Shown in pieces: positions 42,682 through 51,165 of a stretch of DNA of 64,000 nt (the first letter of the stretch is position 1; each line of letters opens with the position of its first letter). The notes beneath the pieces were generated by a model. The model did no database searches, had not been told where the DNA came from, and was given only the letters and a program-made list of their open reading frames with translations. The translations under genes and the position numbers were made by a program. Source of the stretch: an uncultured Verrucomicrobia subdivision 3 bacterium (lineage in GTDB: Bacteria > Verrucomicrobiota > Verrucomicrobiia > Limisphaerales > UBA11358); assembly GCA_903895255.1 (NCBI GenBank), contig CAITTG010000005.1:1-64000 (forward strand), written 5' to 3'.

Positions 42682-45600
42682 ATGCTGCGATTTAACGTAC
42701 TGGCGGTTTGGTTGTTGCTGGTCGGCCGCTGTCTGGCGGATGCGCTGACGGTCGGCGACCTGCGTTGCGAGCACCTGCAAAACCCGCTCGGCGTCGATGT
42801 CTGGCCACCGCGACTGAGCTGGGTCATTACCAGCCCGGATCATAACGTCCAGCAATCGGCCTGTGAAATCCTGGCCGCCTCCACTGCGGACAAATTGCAA
42901 CCGGGTCTAGCGGACTTGTGGGACAGCGGCAAAATGAGCAGGAATGCTTCCGTGCTGATCCCCTACGCCGGCAAAAGCCTCGAGTCGCTCACGCAATGCT
43001 TTTGGAAGGTTCGCGTCTGGGACGCCGCCGGACAGGTCTCGGCCTGGAGCGAGCCGGCAAAGTGGACCATGGGGATGCTGCATCCGGCGGACTGGCACGC
43101 GCAGTGGATCGGTCTGGATGGCGTGGCCGGCACCAACTTCCTTGCCGGAACTTCTTGGATTTGGTCGCCAGAACGCGTCACCGCGCCCGTCACCACCACG
43201 GAAACTAATTACTTCCGCCGCCTGGTGACGATTCCGCCAGGCCGCACGATCAAGTCCGCCGTGTTTGAATACACCGGGGACAACGAGTGCCGGGGCTGGC
43301 TGGATCAGTTTGATCTGGGGGCGCGTAATAATTACAAAACCGTGAAGTGGAATAAAATCTCTTCTCGGCTGGATGCGGGCCATACGTATTTGTTTGGTTT
43401 AACGGGCCGGTGTGCCCGCAACAACGGGGCCGCCGGGGTCATTGGCCTCCTGACCATAGAATTTACCGAAGGTTCTCCGCTGGTGATTCCCACGGATGAT
43501 CAGTGGCGCACGTCACCCAATTTCGTGGCCGGCTGGAACACCCCGAATTTTGACGACTCCCACTGGCCGGCGGCGCGGGTCCTCGGCCCCGCCGGGCTCG
43601 CGCCCTGGGGCAATCCGCATGTGCCGGAAGACCGCCGGCTGCCCGCCCGGTATTTGCGCAAGGATTTCGCCGCGGACAAACCTGTCGCCCGGGCGGTTGT
43701 TTCTTTTTGCGGACTCGGCCTCTCCGAACTCTGGCTCAATGGCCGCAAAGTGGGCGATGCCGTCCTGTCGCCCGCCTTCGCACAATATGACCAGCGGGCG
43801 TATTACGTCACCTATGATCTCACCGCCGCCATGCGGCGCGGGTCCAACACCTTGGGCGTGATTCTCGGCAACGGCCGGTACTATGCGGATCGCAGCAAGG
43901 TTTATGCCGGCACGGTGGATTTCGGTTTCCCCAAACTGCTGTTGAACCTGCGTATCGAGTACGCGGACGGCACGGTGTCCGAGATCGTCAGCGACGCCTC
44001 CTGGCAGCTCAGCACCGCTGGTCCCATCCTCGCCAACAACGATTACGACGGCGAGGATTACGACGCCCGCCGCGAATTCCCCGGCTGGAGCCGTCCAGGG
44101 TTTGCAACTGCCAGCCCATCTGTTTGGGAGCCAGCTCAAATCGTCGCCGCCCCCGCAGGGGTGCTGTCCGCTCAACTGATGGAACCCATCCGGGTCACCG
44201 CCACCCTGCCGCCGGTGTCCGTCAATGAAATCCAGCCCGGCGTTTATATTTATGATTTGGGCCAGAACATCGCCGGCTGGTGCCGTCTCCATGTCACCGG
44301 CCCCGCCGGCACGCAGGTCACCTTGCGCCACGCGGAAACCCTGCGCGCCGATGGCTCGCTCTATCGCGCCAACCTCCGGGGAGCCGAGGCCACCGACACC
44401 TACACCCTGCGCGGCGGTGGCCCGGAGACCTGGGAGCCCAGGTTTGTCACCCACGGCTTCCGCTACGTCGAGCTCACCGGTTATCCCGGCAAACCTGATT
44501 TGCATTCCCTTGAAGGCCGCGTGGTGAATGATGACCTGCCCACAGCAGGCCATTTCCTGTGCTCCAACGACCTGCTGAACCACATCTATACCAACATCGT
44601 CTGGGGCACGCGTGGCAACTACCGGTCGATGCCCTCCGACTGCCCGCAGCGCGATGAGCGCCAGGGCTGGCTCGGCGACCGTTCCGAGGAGTGCAAGGGC
44701 GAGGCGTACCTGTTCGACATTATGCCCCTCTACGCCAAGTGGCGGCAGGACATGGCGGATGCCCAGCGCCCCAATGGCGTCATCCCCGACATCGCCCCTG
44801 CGTATTGGCCGATTTATTCGGACAATGTCACCTGGCCCAGCAGCGCCATTATCATCCCCTCGGCCTTGCAACGCTACTACGGCGATGCTTCGGTCCTCGC
44901 TCGGCACTACGCCGGCGCGACCGCCTGGATGGAACACATGCTTGCGCAGGCGGACAATTATATCCTGAGCCGGGACAACTATGGCGACTGGTGCGTGCCG
45001 CCGGAGGAAGCCACCTTGATTCATTCCCAGGATCCCGCGCGCCAGACGGACAAAGCCCTGCTCGCCACCGCCTATTTTTATTACGACCTCAAGCTCATGG
45101 CCGGCTACGCCCGGCATTTGGGCAAAGCCGCCGACGCCGCCCGCTGGCTGGACCTGGCCGAACATTTCAAAACGGCCTTCAACGAAAAATTCCTGAATCG
45201 CGAGCTGGGCCAGTATGCCAACGGCACCCAGACGAGTTGCGTGCTGCCGCTGGCCTTCGGGCTGGTCCCGGATGACGTGCATGCCCGGGTCTTTGACCAT
45301 TTGGTCGCGAAAATTGAACATGACACCGATGGCCACATCGGCACCGGATTGATTGGGGGCCAGTATCTCAACCGCGTTCTCTCGGACAATGGCCGGACCG
45401 ATCTGGCCTATACGATCGCGTCCCAAAAAACCTATCCGAGTTGGGGCTACATGGTAGAGCACGGCGCGACCACGATCTGGGAATTGTGGAACGGCAATAC
45501 GGCCGACCCCACCATGAATTCCGGCAACCACGTCATGCTCATTGGCGACCTTGTGGTCTGGCTTTACGAGGATCTGGCGGGAATCGCCCCGGATGACGCC

Positions 45601-45888
45601 CAGCCCGGTTTCAAACATATCATCATGCGCCCCATGCCGGTCGGTGACTTGACCTTCGTCCGCGCCTCGCATCAGTCGCCCTATGGCTTGATCTCGAGCG
45701 AATGGCGCCGCACGGGCCAGAACTTCGACTGGCAGATTCAAATTCCCGCCAACACCACGGCAACCGTTTGCGTGCCCGCGGCCGAACTGGAAAACGTCAC
45801 CGCCGCCGGTCTGACCGCCACCCGTTTCGAAAATGGGCGCGCCGTCTTTGAACTGGGCAGCGGCACCTACCATTTTACCAGCCACTGA
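42682..45888 (+). CDS. GH78 alpha-L-rhamnosidase
   Basis: A secreted enzyme of 1,068 residues that should remove terminal alpha-L-rhamnose, as found in rhamnogalacturonan side chains and plant glycosides. It has a signal peptide (residues 4-19), then the beta-sandwich start LRCEHLQNPLGVDVWPPRLSWVI, an inserted carbohydrate-binding-like sandwich (about 150-270), the ARYLRKDF...FCGLGLSELWLNGRKVGDAVLSPAFAQYDQRAYYVTYDL domain, and the (alpha/alpha)6 catalytic domain with SDCPQRDERQGWLGD. The general acid is expected in the DE pair at 658-659. It ends with a C-terminal beta-sandwich. The sialidase-like gene starts two bases after its stop codon. Confidence 0.92.
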   Translation: MLRFNVLAVWLLLVGRCLADALTVGDLRCEHLQNPLGVDVWPPRLSWVITSPDHNVQQSACEILAASTADKLQPGLADLWDSGKMSRNASVLIPYAGKSLESLTQCFWKVRVWDAAGQVSAWSEPAKWTMGMLHPADWHAQWIGLDGVAGTNFLAGTSWIWSPERVTAPVTTTETNYFRRLVTIPPGRTIKSAVFEYTGDNECRGWLDQFDLGARNNYKTVKWNKISSRLDAGHTYLFGLTGRCARNNGAAGVIGLLTIEFTEGSPLVIPTDDQWRTSPNFVAGWNTPNFDDSHWPAARVLGPAGLAPWGNPHVPEDRRLPARYLRKDFAADKPVARAVVSFCGLGLSELWLNGRKVGDAVLSPAFAQYDQRAYYVTYDLTAAMRRGSNTLGVILGNGRYYADRSKVYAGTVDFGFPKLLLNLRIEYADGTVSEIVSDASWQLSTAGPILANNDYDGEDYDARREFPGWSRPGFATASPSVWEPAQIVAAPAGVLSAQLMEPIRVTATLPPVSVNEIQPGVYIYDLGQNIAGWCRLHVTGPAGTQVTLRHAETLRADGSLYRANLRGAEATDTYTLRGGGPETWEPRFVTHGFRYVELTGYPGKPDLHSLEGRVVNDDLPTAGHFLCSNDLLNHIYTNIVWGTRGNYRSMPSDCPQRDERQGWLGDRSEECKGEAYLFDIMPLYAKWRQDMADAQRPNGVIPDIAPAYWPIYSDNVTWPSSAIIIPSALQRYYGDASVLARHYAGATAWMEHMLAQADNYILSRDNYGDWCVPPEEATLIHSQDPARQTDKALLATAYFYYDLKLMAGYARHLGKAADAARWLDLAEHFKTAFNEKFLNRELGQYANGTQTSCVLPLAFGLVPDDVHARVFDHLVAKIEHDTDGHIGTGLIGGQYLNRVLSDNGRTDLAYTIASQKTYPSWGYMVEHGATTIWELWNGNTADPTMNSGNHVMLIGDLVVWLYEDLAGIAPDDAQPGFKHIIMRPMPVGDLTFVRASHQSPYGLISSEWRRTGQNFDWQIQIPANTTATVCVPAAELENVTAAGLTATRFENGRAVFELGSGTYHFTSH

Positions 45889-45889
45889 A

Positions 45890-46981
45890 ATGAACCGGCT
45901 CAAACGTCTCACCATCGCCTTGGGTGTAATCGCGCTGTTATTGCCCGGCAGGGCCGCGCTTGCCAACGATCCCGCCATCATCAAGACCGAGTTCATTTTC
46001 AACACCGCCCCCTTCCCCTCCTGCCATGCCTCCACCATTGTGGAAACCCCTTCCGGCCTCGTCGCCGCCTGGTTCGGCGGCACTGCCGAGCGGAATCCCG
46101 ATGTCTGCATCTATGTATCCCGGCAGGTCAATGGGGTTTGGACGCCGCCAGTCGCCGTCGCCAACGGTCTCGGTTTCGCCACGAACCGTTTCCCCACTTG
46201 GAATCCCGTGCTGTTTCAGCCGGCCCGCGGACCGCTGCTGCTCTTCTACAAAGTCGGCCCCAAACCCGCCGCTTGGTGGGGCATGCTGACCACCTCGACC
46301 GATGATGGGAAAACCTGGACCTCGGCCCGGCGCTTGCCCGAGGGCATCCTCGGTCCCATCAAAAACAAACCCGTGCAACTGGCCAATGGGGATATTCTCT
46401 GCGGCAGCAGCACCGAGGGCGACAGTGGCTGGCGCGTGCATTTTGAGCGCACCCCGGACCTCGGCGCCACCTGGACCGCCTCCGGTCCCGTGAACGATGG
46501 CAAAACCCTGAAAGCGATTCAGCCCAGCATCTTGTTCCATCCCGGCAACCGCCTGCAAGCCGTGGGGCGCACCGATAACAATAAACTATTCGAGATTTGG
46601 TCGCCCGATGGTGGCCAAAACTGGGGCCCCATGAGCCTCGCGGACCTCCCCAACCCCGATTCCGGCACGGATGCCGTGACCCTGCGGGATGGCCGCCAAT
46701 TGCTGGTGTACAACCATAACGTGCGGACCGGTTCCCACAACAAAGGCCGCAGCCCCCTCAACGTGGCCGTGTCTGCCGATGGCATAACCTGGTCCGCCGC
46801 GTTGGTGCTCGAAGACGCGCCCGACGCCCCCAATGGCTTCGCCTACCCCGCAGTTATCCAAACCCGTGATGGCTTGGTCCATATCACTTACACTTGGGAA
46901 CGCAAACGCATCAAACACGTGGTCCTGGATCCCGCAAAACTCGTCTTGCAGCCCATCGTCAACGGCGCGTGGCCACAATAG
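45890..46981 (+). CDS. Secreted sialidase-like (BNR-repeat) hydrolase
   Basis: A 363-residue exported protein with a signal peptide (residues 7-25) and a six-bladed propeller of the BNR_2/COG4692 kind. At least four Asp-box motifs are seen: TDDGKTW, PDLGATW, PDGGQNW and SADGITW. The start of the mature part (FIFNTAPFPSCHASTIVETPSGLVAAWFGGTAERNPDVCIYVSRQ) is typical of this group. Relatives are often labelled 'neuraminidase', but many act in plant-polysaccharide loci. Sialic acid is unlikely to be the substrate here, next to GH78. The exact specificity is not predictable. Translation is probably coupled to GH78. Confidence 0.85.
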   Translation: MNRLKRLTIALGVIALLLPGRAALANDPAIIKTEFIFNTAPFPSCHASTIVETPSGLVAAWFGGTAERNPDVCIYVSRQVNGVWTPPVAVANGLGFATNRFPTWNPVLFQPARGPLLLFYKVGPKPAAWWGMLTTSTDDGKTWTSARRLPEGILGPIKNKPVQLANGDILCGSSTEGDSGWRVHFERTPDLGATWTASGPVNDGKTLKAIQPSILFHPGNRLQAVGRTDNNKLFEIWSPDGGQNWGPMSLADLPNPDSGTDAVTLRDGRQLLVYNHNVRTGSHNKGRSPLNVAVSADGITWSAALVLEDAPDAPNGFAYPAVIQTRDGLVHITYTWERKRIKHVVLDPAKLVLQPIVNGAWPQ

Positions 46982-47073
46982 CAGCAGGCATGGCACGTGG
47001 TGCGCCAACCAAGTAACCAATTCAACCTTTCCCCCGCCAGCCTTTTTCCAGAACACTCCTCTGGCAACGTAAA

Positions 47074-48408
47074 CTAAGTCGTCGTTCTTCGTCCCTGTAG
47101 CTCCGCCTGAATCCGCGGTTCCAGCCGCTCAAACCGTCCATAAAACAGCACGGGGATCATGCTCAAGCCCAGGCAGATCGCCGGCAACCAAACAAAGCCC
47201 AGTTCAATTCCCCACAGCGACTCCGCTGATTGTGAGGCATTGGCCACGTAGCCATGCGCATCCATGATCCAAGCCGGCAGCGCGCCGCCCAGCCCGCTCC
47301 CCGCCTTCAAACAAAATGCCGCGCCAATCGCCGTTAAAAAACCCGCCGCCCGGATGCCCGTTTTCCATTCGCCATAATCGACGCTGTCGGACAGCACGCT
47401 AAACGGCATGGCCATGGCAATCCCGCTTGCCAGAAACCCTACGCTCCAGCCGGTCATGATCAGGGCCAAATCACCCCCGTGCCGAATGCCCGCATACAGA
47501 ATCAATTGCCCGAGCACCATCCCGAACAAGCCGGCCAGCCAGAGGTTGCGCTTGGACGTCCACCGGCAGAGAAATGGCAGGCAAAAAACGGTGGCCAGCG
47601 AAATGAAATCCAGGCTGTTGGCCAAGGAAATAAGGTCCTTTCGACCCAGGGTGTACTGAAAGAAATAGGGCGCCATGCAAATCCGTGCAATAAATCCAAT
47701 CCAAAACAGCAGACTGCTCGCGAAGATGATCAGCCACGGCCAGTTGCCGCGCAACGCGCCCAGGCTGTCGCGAATGGGCATCCTCCGGCGCTTTTCATGG
47801 ATGACTTCCTCCAGGTTGCGAAAAGCAAACAAATATAGTAACACCGAACCCACGGCATAGATGGGCATCACCAGCATGAATCCCTTGCGGTCATCTCCCT
47901 GCCCCAGCCACCCGACCACCGGAAGGACGGTGAGATTGACGATCAGCACCCCCAGCTTGGAGCCAAACATCCGAAAACACGTTAGCGTCACCCGCTCGCG
48001 CGGATCCCCCGTCAGCGCGGACAAGATCGAGGTCACCGGGGTGTTGATGCCCGTGTAAAGGACGCTGCAAACAATATAAGTGGTCGCCGCGTAAAGTATT
48101 TTAGCCGGGTGCCCCAGGTTGGGCGTTAAAAAGGTCAGCACCCCGAAAAGGGCAAACGGTCCGCAGAGCCAGAGAAACCATGGACGGCTCTTGCCCCAGC
48201 GGCTGTGGGTCTTGTCAAACACGATGCCCCAGACCGGGGCATCCACCGCATCCACCAGCCGGGCCACCAGCAAGATTGTACCAGCGGTGGCGGCTGGGAT
48301 GCCATAGACATCCGTGTAAAACTTCAGCAGGTAAAAGGAAATGACACAGAACACCAGTTGCCCGGCGGTGTCACTCGCGGCGTAGCTGAAGCGCTTGGTA
48401 TAAGTCAT
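47074..48408 (-). CDS. GPH-family sugar:cation symporter
   Basis: An inner-membrane carrier of 444 residues with about twelve hydrophobic segments. The start TYTKRFSYAASDTAGQLVFCVISFYLLKFYTDVYGIPAATAGTILLVARLVDAVDAPVWGIVFDKTHSRWGKSRPWFLW is a clear glycoside-pentoside-hexuronide (GPH/MelB) signature, including the DAxxDPxxGxxxDxT...GxxRP-like part. It is the last gene of the minus-strand operon and would import a sugar, glycoside or uronate released by the upstream enzymes. A 5-bp gap separates it from the Gfo/Idh gene. Confidence 0.9.
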   Translation of the reverse strand: MTYTKRFSYAASDTAGQLVFCVISFYLLKFYTDVYGIPAATAGTILLVARLVDAVDAPVWGIVFDKTHSRWGKSRPWFLWLCGPFALFGVLTFLTPNLGHPAKILYAATTYIVCSVLYTGINTPVTSILSALTGDPRERVTLTCFRMFGSKLGVLIVNLTVLPVVGWLGQGDDRKGFMLVMPIYAVGSVLLYLFAFRNLEEVIHEKRRRMPIRDSLGALRGNWPWLIIFASSLLFWIGFIARICMAPYFFQYTLGRKDLISLANSLDFISLATVFCLPFLCRWTSKRNLWLAGLFGMVLGQLILYAGIRHGGDLALIMTGWSVGFLASGIAMAMPFSVLSDSVDYGEWKTGIRAAGFLTAIGAAFCLKAGSGLGGALPAWIMDAHGYVANASQSAESLWGIELGFVWLPAICLGLSMIPVLFYGRFERLEPRIQAELQGRRTTT

Positions 48409-48413
48409 GCCGG

Positions 48414-49496
48414 TCAGCCCTTGAACAGATCCGCCAGCCCATGCCGCGCCAGCAAGGCGGCGAGCTTCACCGGCTGCCCGGTGGCGCAGGATTCCTCCAT
48501 CGCCTGCATCAGGGCCACGGTGACAATGCCTTCGCGCACCCCCGGCTGGGGCGCCTGGCCACTGGCCAGACAGCGGGCGAAATACTCGATGTAATTTTGA
48601 TATTCCCCCGCATGATGCGAATGGCCGCCAAACCGGAAATAATAATCATCCGCGTCCTCAAACGTCTCCACCACCGATTGCCCGCCCAGTTTCCAGGCGT
48701 AGCGCAGGTCATAGTAATCCCCCTGGCTGGCCCCGTTGGCGCAGCGCAGGATGCAACTCATGTTGCTGTCCCGCTCCAGCGGAATTACCGGGCTCGTGTA
48801 CGTACCGCTCACCCGCGCCGGCACGCCGCCGGCCGATTTATAGATGAACTGAAATGTGTCGTCATTTTTCAGCCCCAGTTCCCGCCCATTGTTGCTCAAA
48901 CTGGAATAGCCCATGACCTCCGCAATATCGGGCAAGTACCACCGTACCAAATCCACCGGGTGGCTCAGACCACCGTACAGCCACTTGAAGGCATCCTTTT
49001 TGGCCCAGTCTTTCTTCAAAAACCAGCGGTGATCCGCATTATAGTAGGCCTCCACCGTGATGATCTCCCCAAAAGCCCCCCTTTCAAAATGCTGCCGCTG
49101 GCGCGCAAACGGCGCAAAAAAGCGGGAACTCTGCCCGATCATCACCGCCTTGCCACTGGCCTGTTGTGCCGCCAGTATCCGGCCCGCCTGCGCCAAATCG
49201 TCAAAAAACGGCTTCGTGCAAATGACGTGCTTTCCGGCCGACAACGCCCGCACCACATGCTCCGCATGCAGATGGTCCGGGGTGTAAATCCCCACCACGT
49301 CCACCCGCGGGTTTCCCAGCAACTCGTCCATGGACGTCGTAAAGCAATCCAAGCTGAACTCATGGCTGCGCTCGCGCCCCAGCTGCTCGTTCAGATCGCA
49401 CAACTGCACCACCTCCCACAGCTCGCTGCGCAGTGCCCCGGAAATGATGCTGCGCCCTTCTCCCAAACCCAGCACGCCGAGTCCCAGTTTTTTCAT
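48414..49496 (-). CDS. Gfo/Idh/MocA family oxidoreductase
   Basis: A cytoplasmic NAD(P)-dependent dehydrogenase-like protein of 360 residues. The Rossmann motif is unusual, MKKLGLGVLGLGEGRSIISGA (GLGEGRS in place of GxGxxG). The middle has HVICTKPFFDDLAQAG (CTKP at the EKP position) and YGGLSHPVDLVRWYLP, equivalent to the GGxxxDxGxHxxD region. ATG 49496 is used; the frame is open further upstream but overlaps the DUF3826 gene. In sugar loci such enzymes oxidise or reduce monosaccharides or cyclitols. The substrate is unknown. Confidence 0.85.
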   Translation of the reverse strand: MKKLGLGVLGLGEGRSIISGALRSELWEVVQLCDLNEQLGRERSHEFSLDCFTTSMDELLGNPRVDVVGIYTPDHLHAEHVVRALSAGKHVICTKPFFDDLAQAGRILAAQQASGKAVMIGQSSRFFAPFARQRQHFERGAFGEIITVEAYYNADHRWFLKKDWAKKDAFKWLYGGLSHPVDLVRWYLPDIAEVMGYSSLSNNGRELGLKNDDTFQFIYKSAGGVPARVSGTYTSPVIPLERDSNMSCILRCANGASQGDYYDLRYAWKLGGQSVVETFEDADDYYFRFGGHSHHAGEYQNYIEYFARCLASGQAPQPGVREGIVTVALMQAMEESCATGQPVKLAALLARHGLADLFKG

Positions 49497-49506
49497 AAAG
49501 GCAAAT

Positions 49507-50175
49507 TTATTGGGCCGCCGAGTTGGTGCCATGTTCCGCTTGGTACTTTTGATACCATTCCTTGCGGAACTGAGCTTCGTTTATGCCCTGTTTGGCCAGG
49601 TAGTTGGCAATGCGACCCTTGTATTTCTTAAATATGGCGGATTTTTCATTCACGGTGGCGCCATCCATCGCCTCCTCCCGCGCCTCTTTGAGCGTGGCTA
49701 AAATGAAGGCCTTCTGTGGCTCGGTCAAGGTGGGGATGATGTCGCAATAGGCGTTGTAAGTCACCTGCACCTTGTTATAGACCATTTTGTCCTTCACTGT
49801 ATCCACCTGTTCCGGCGTTAGTTCCGCCGCCAGTTTCGCGAGAAAGTCGTTATGTATAACTTTCAGTGACGCCCTGATTTCGGCCACCGCGTTGGCATCC
49901 TTCGCGGCGGCTTTCAGCCGGGCGTCATTTGCGGCGTGCCAGGTTTTCAATGCCCGGTATTGCGCCACGATAATGTCGTGCACCCGCGCCTTTTTTTCTG
50001 GGTCGGTGAGCGGCAGCAGTTTCAGAATGTCCTCGGTGCGCAATTCGATGGTTTTGCTGTAATTGGTCATGGTCTCACCCGGCGGCAGGTTGAGCGCGTT
50101 GGTGGAGCTTTCCTGGGCCGGCGAGGTGATCGCGGCCAGCAGGGCGAGGGAGAAACAGCAGAGGAATATTTTCAT
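49507..50175 (-). CDS. DUF3826 secreted protein
   Basis: A 222-residue exported helical protein with a signal peptide (residues 1-20, ends SPAQES). The body matches the DUF3826 pattern that I know from plant-polysaccharide loci in Bacteroidota and Verrucomicrobiota: KIVELRT...LPLTDPEKKARVHDIIVAQYRALKTWHAAND, LTPEQVDTVKDKMVYNKVQVTYNAYCDIIPTLTEPQKAFIL and REEAMDGATVNEKSAIFKKYKGRIANYLAKQG. No activity is known. Its ATG overlaps the GH43 stop codon by three bases (ATGA overlap of four). Confidence 0.85.
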   Translation of the reverse strand: MKIFLCCFSLALLAAITSPAQESSTNALNLPPGETMTNYSKTIELRTEDILKLLPLTDPEKKARVHDIIVAQYRALKTWHAANDARLKAAAKDANAVAEIRASLKVIHNDFLAKLAAELTPEQVDTVKDKMVYNKVQVTYNAYCDIIPTLTEPQKAFILATLKEAREEAMDGATVNEKSAIFKKYKGRIANYLAKQGINEAQFRKEWYQKYQAEHGTNSAAQ

Positions 50176-51164
50176 AGGTGTGATGGGTTGGTTAAATTAG
50201 TTGACTGCAACAGGCCGTCGAGCAGCGGTTGGGTAATCCGGATCGCGGTCCCGTGCTTGTGGCCGGATGGAAAAGACACTTCCCCGCTGATATCCGTGAA
50301 GGTTTGGAAATCGCGAGTCTTCACCGCGCCAAAACGTTTGAGCCGGTAGGCGTCAAAATAGATCAGCCAGTCCTCGCCAATTTTTAATGCACAGGGCCCC
50401 TCGCTAAACTTGGCGGTAATGGGTGGTGAAACCCGCGTCCAGGGCCCGTTCGGAGCGGAGGCAAAGGCCACCCGGAGATTGAGGTTTGGCCGGGTGTTGT
50501 CTTTGCACACCAAAACATAACGGCCGCCATCCTTCAGCAGGAAGGGATCAATCACACTGAAACCGCCATCGAAAAACTCCTGTTCGGGCGCAAAAGTCTG
50601 AAAATCCCGCGTGCGGGTGTAATACAAGCGATGATTGTTATCGTGCTTTTCCACGCCGTCCGGATGCCGGCCGGGAATCGTGGATGCCCACATGATTAAA
50701 TAATCCCCGGCCGGTTCATCATAATACAGCTCGGGGGCCCAGACGTTCACCGTGGTGGGTTCATTGGTCATGACCGGGATAAACTGCTGGTTGGACCAGT
50801 GGATTAAATCCATCGAATTGGCAATGCCAAAACCCTGCTCCCCATGCCACCCCGCCGTCCATGCGAGATGAAACACCCCATCCGGCCCGCGGGATATGCT
50901 GGGATCCCGAAACTGTTTGCTGGCCCCCACCCTGGCTTCCAGAAACGTGCCCGGGACATTGGTCCAATGATAACCATCGTAACTGTATAAATAGCGCAGA
51001 AATTTTTGGTCCGCGTCGTGAAAGGAGGTAAACAAATAAGGACCGTCACTGGCGGGAGCCGCGGGGACGAGACCCGTCAGGGCCAGGCCAAAAAGGAACC
51101 CCCCCAGCCACCGGCAAAGGTTGGGGCTGCTCCAAGTAAGTTTGCTTGCGGTGGAGGCGTTCAT
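50172..51164 (-). CDS. Secreted GH43-like five-bladed propeller hydrolase
   Basis: A 330-residue exported enzyme with a signal peptide (about residues 18-38). The fold and active site are those of the GH43/GH32 clan: a first blade with DGPYLFTSFHD, QFRDPSISRGPDGVFHLAWT, NVWAPELYYDEPAGDYLIMWAS, DPFLLKDGGRYVLVCKDN, and the general-acid glutamate in KFSEGPCALKIGEDWLIYFDAY. GH43 members act mostly on arabinofuranosides, xylosides or galactans; next to GH127 an arabinan or pectin side-chain substrate is plausible. ATG 51164 is chosen since longer frames run into the GH127 gene. Confidence 0.85.
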   Translation of the reverse strand: MNASTASKLTWSSPNLCRWLGGFLFGLALTGLVPAAPASDGPYLFTSFHDADQKFLRYLYSYDGYHWTNVPGTFLEARVGASKQFRDPSISRGPDGVFHLAWTAGWHGEQGFGIANSMDLIHWSNQQFIPVMTNEPTTVNVWAPELYYDEPAGDYLIMWASTIPGRHPDGVEKHDNNHRLYYTRTRDFQTFAPEQEFFDGGFSVIDPFLLKDGGRYVLVCKDNTRPNLNLRVAFASAPNGPWTRVSPPITAKFSEGPCALKIGEDWLIYFDAYRLKRFGAVKTRDFQTFTDISGEVSFPSGHKHGTAIRITQPLLDGLLQSTNLTNPSHL

Positions 51165-51165
51165 A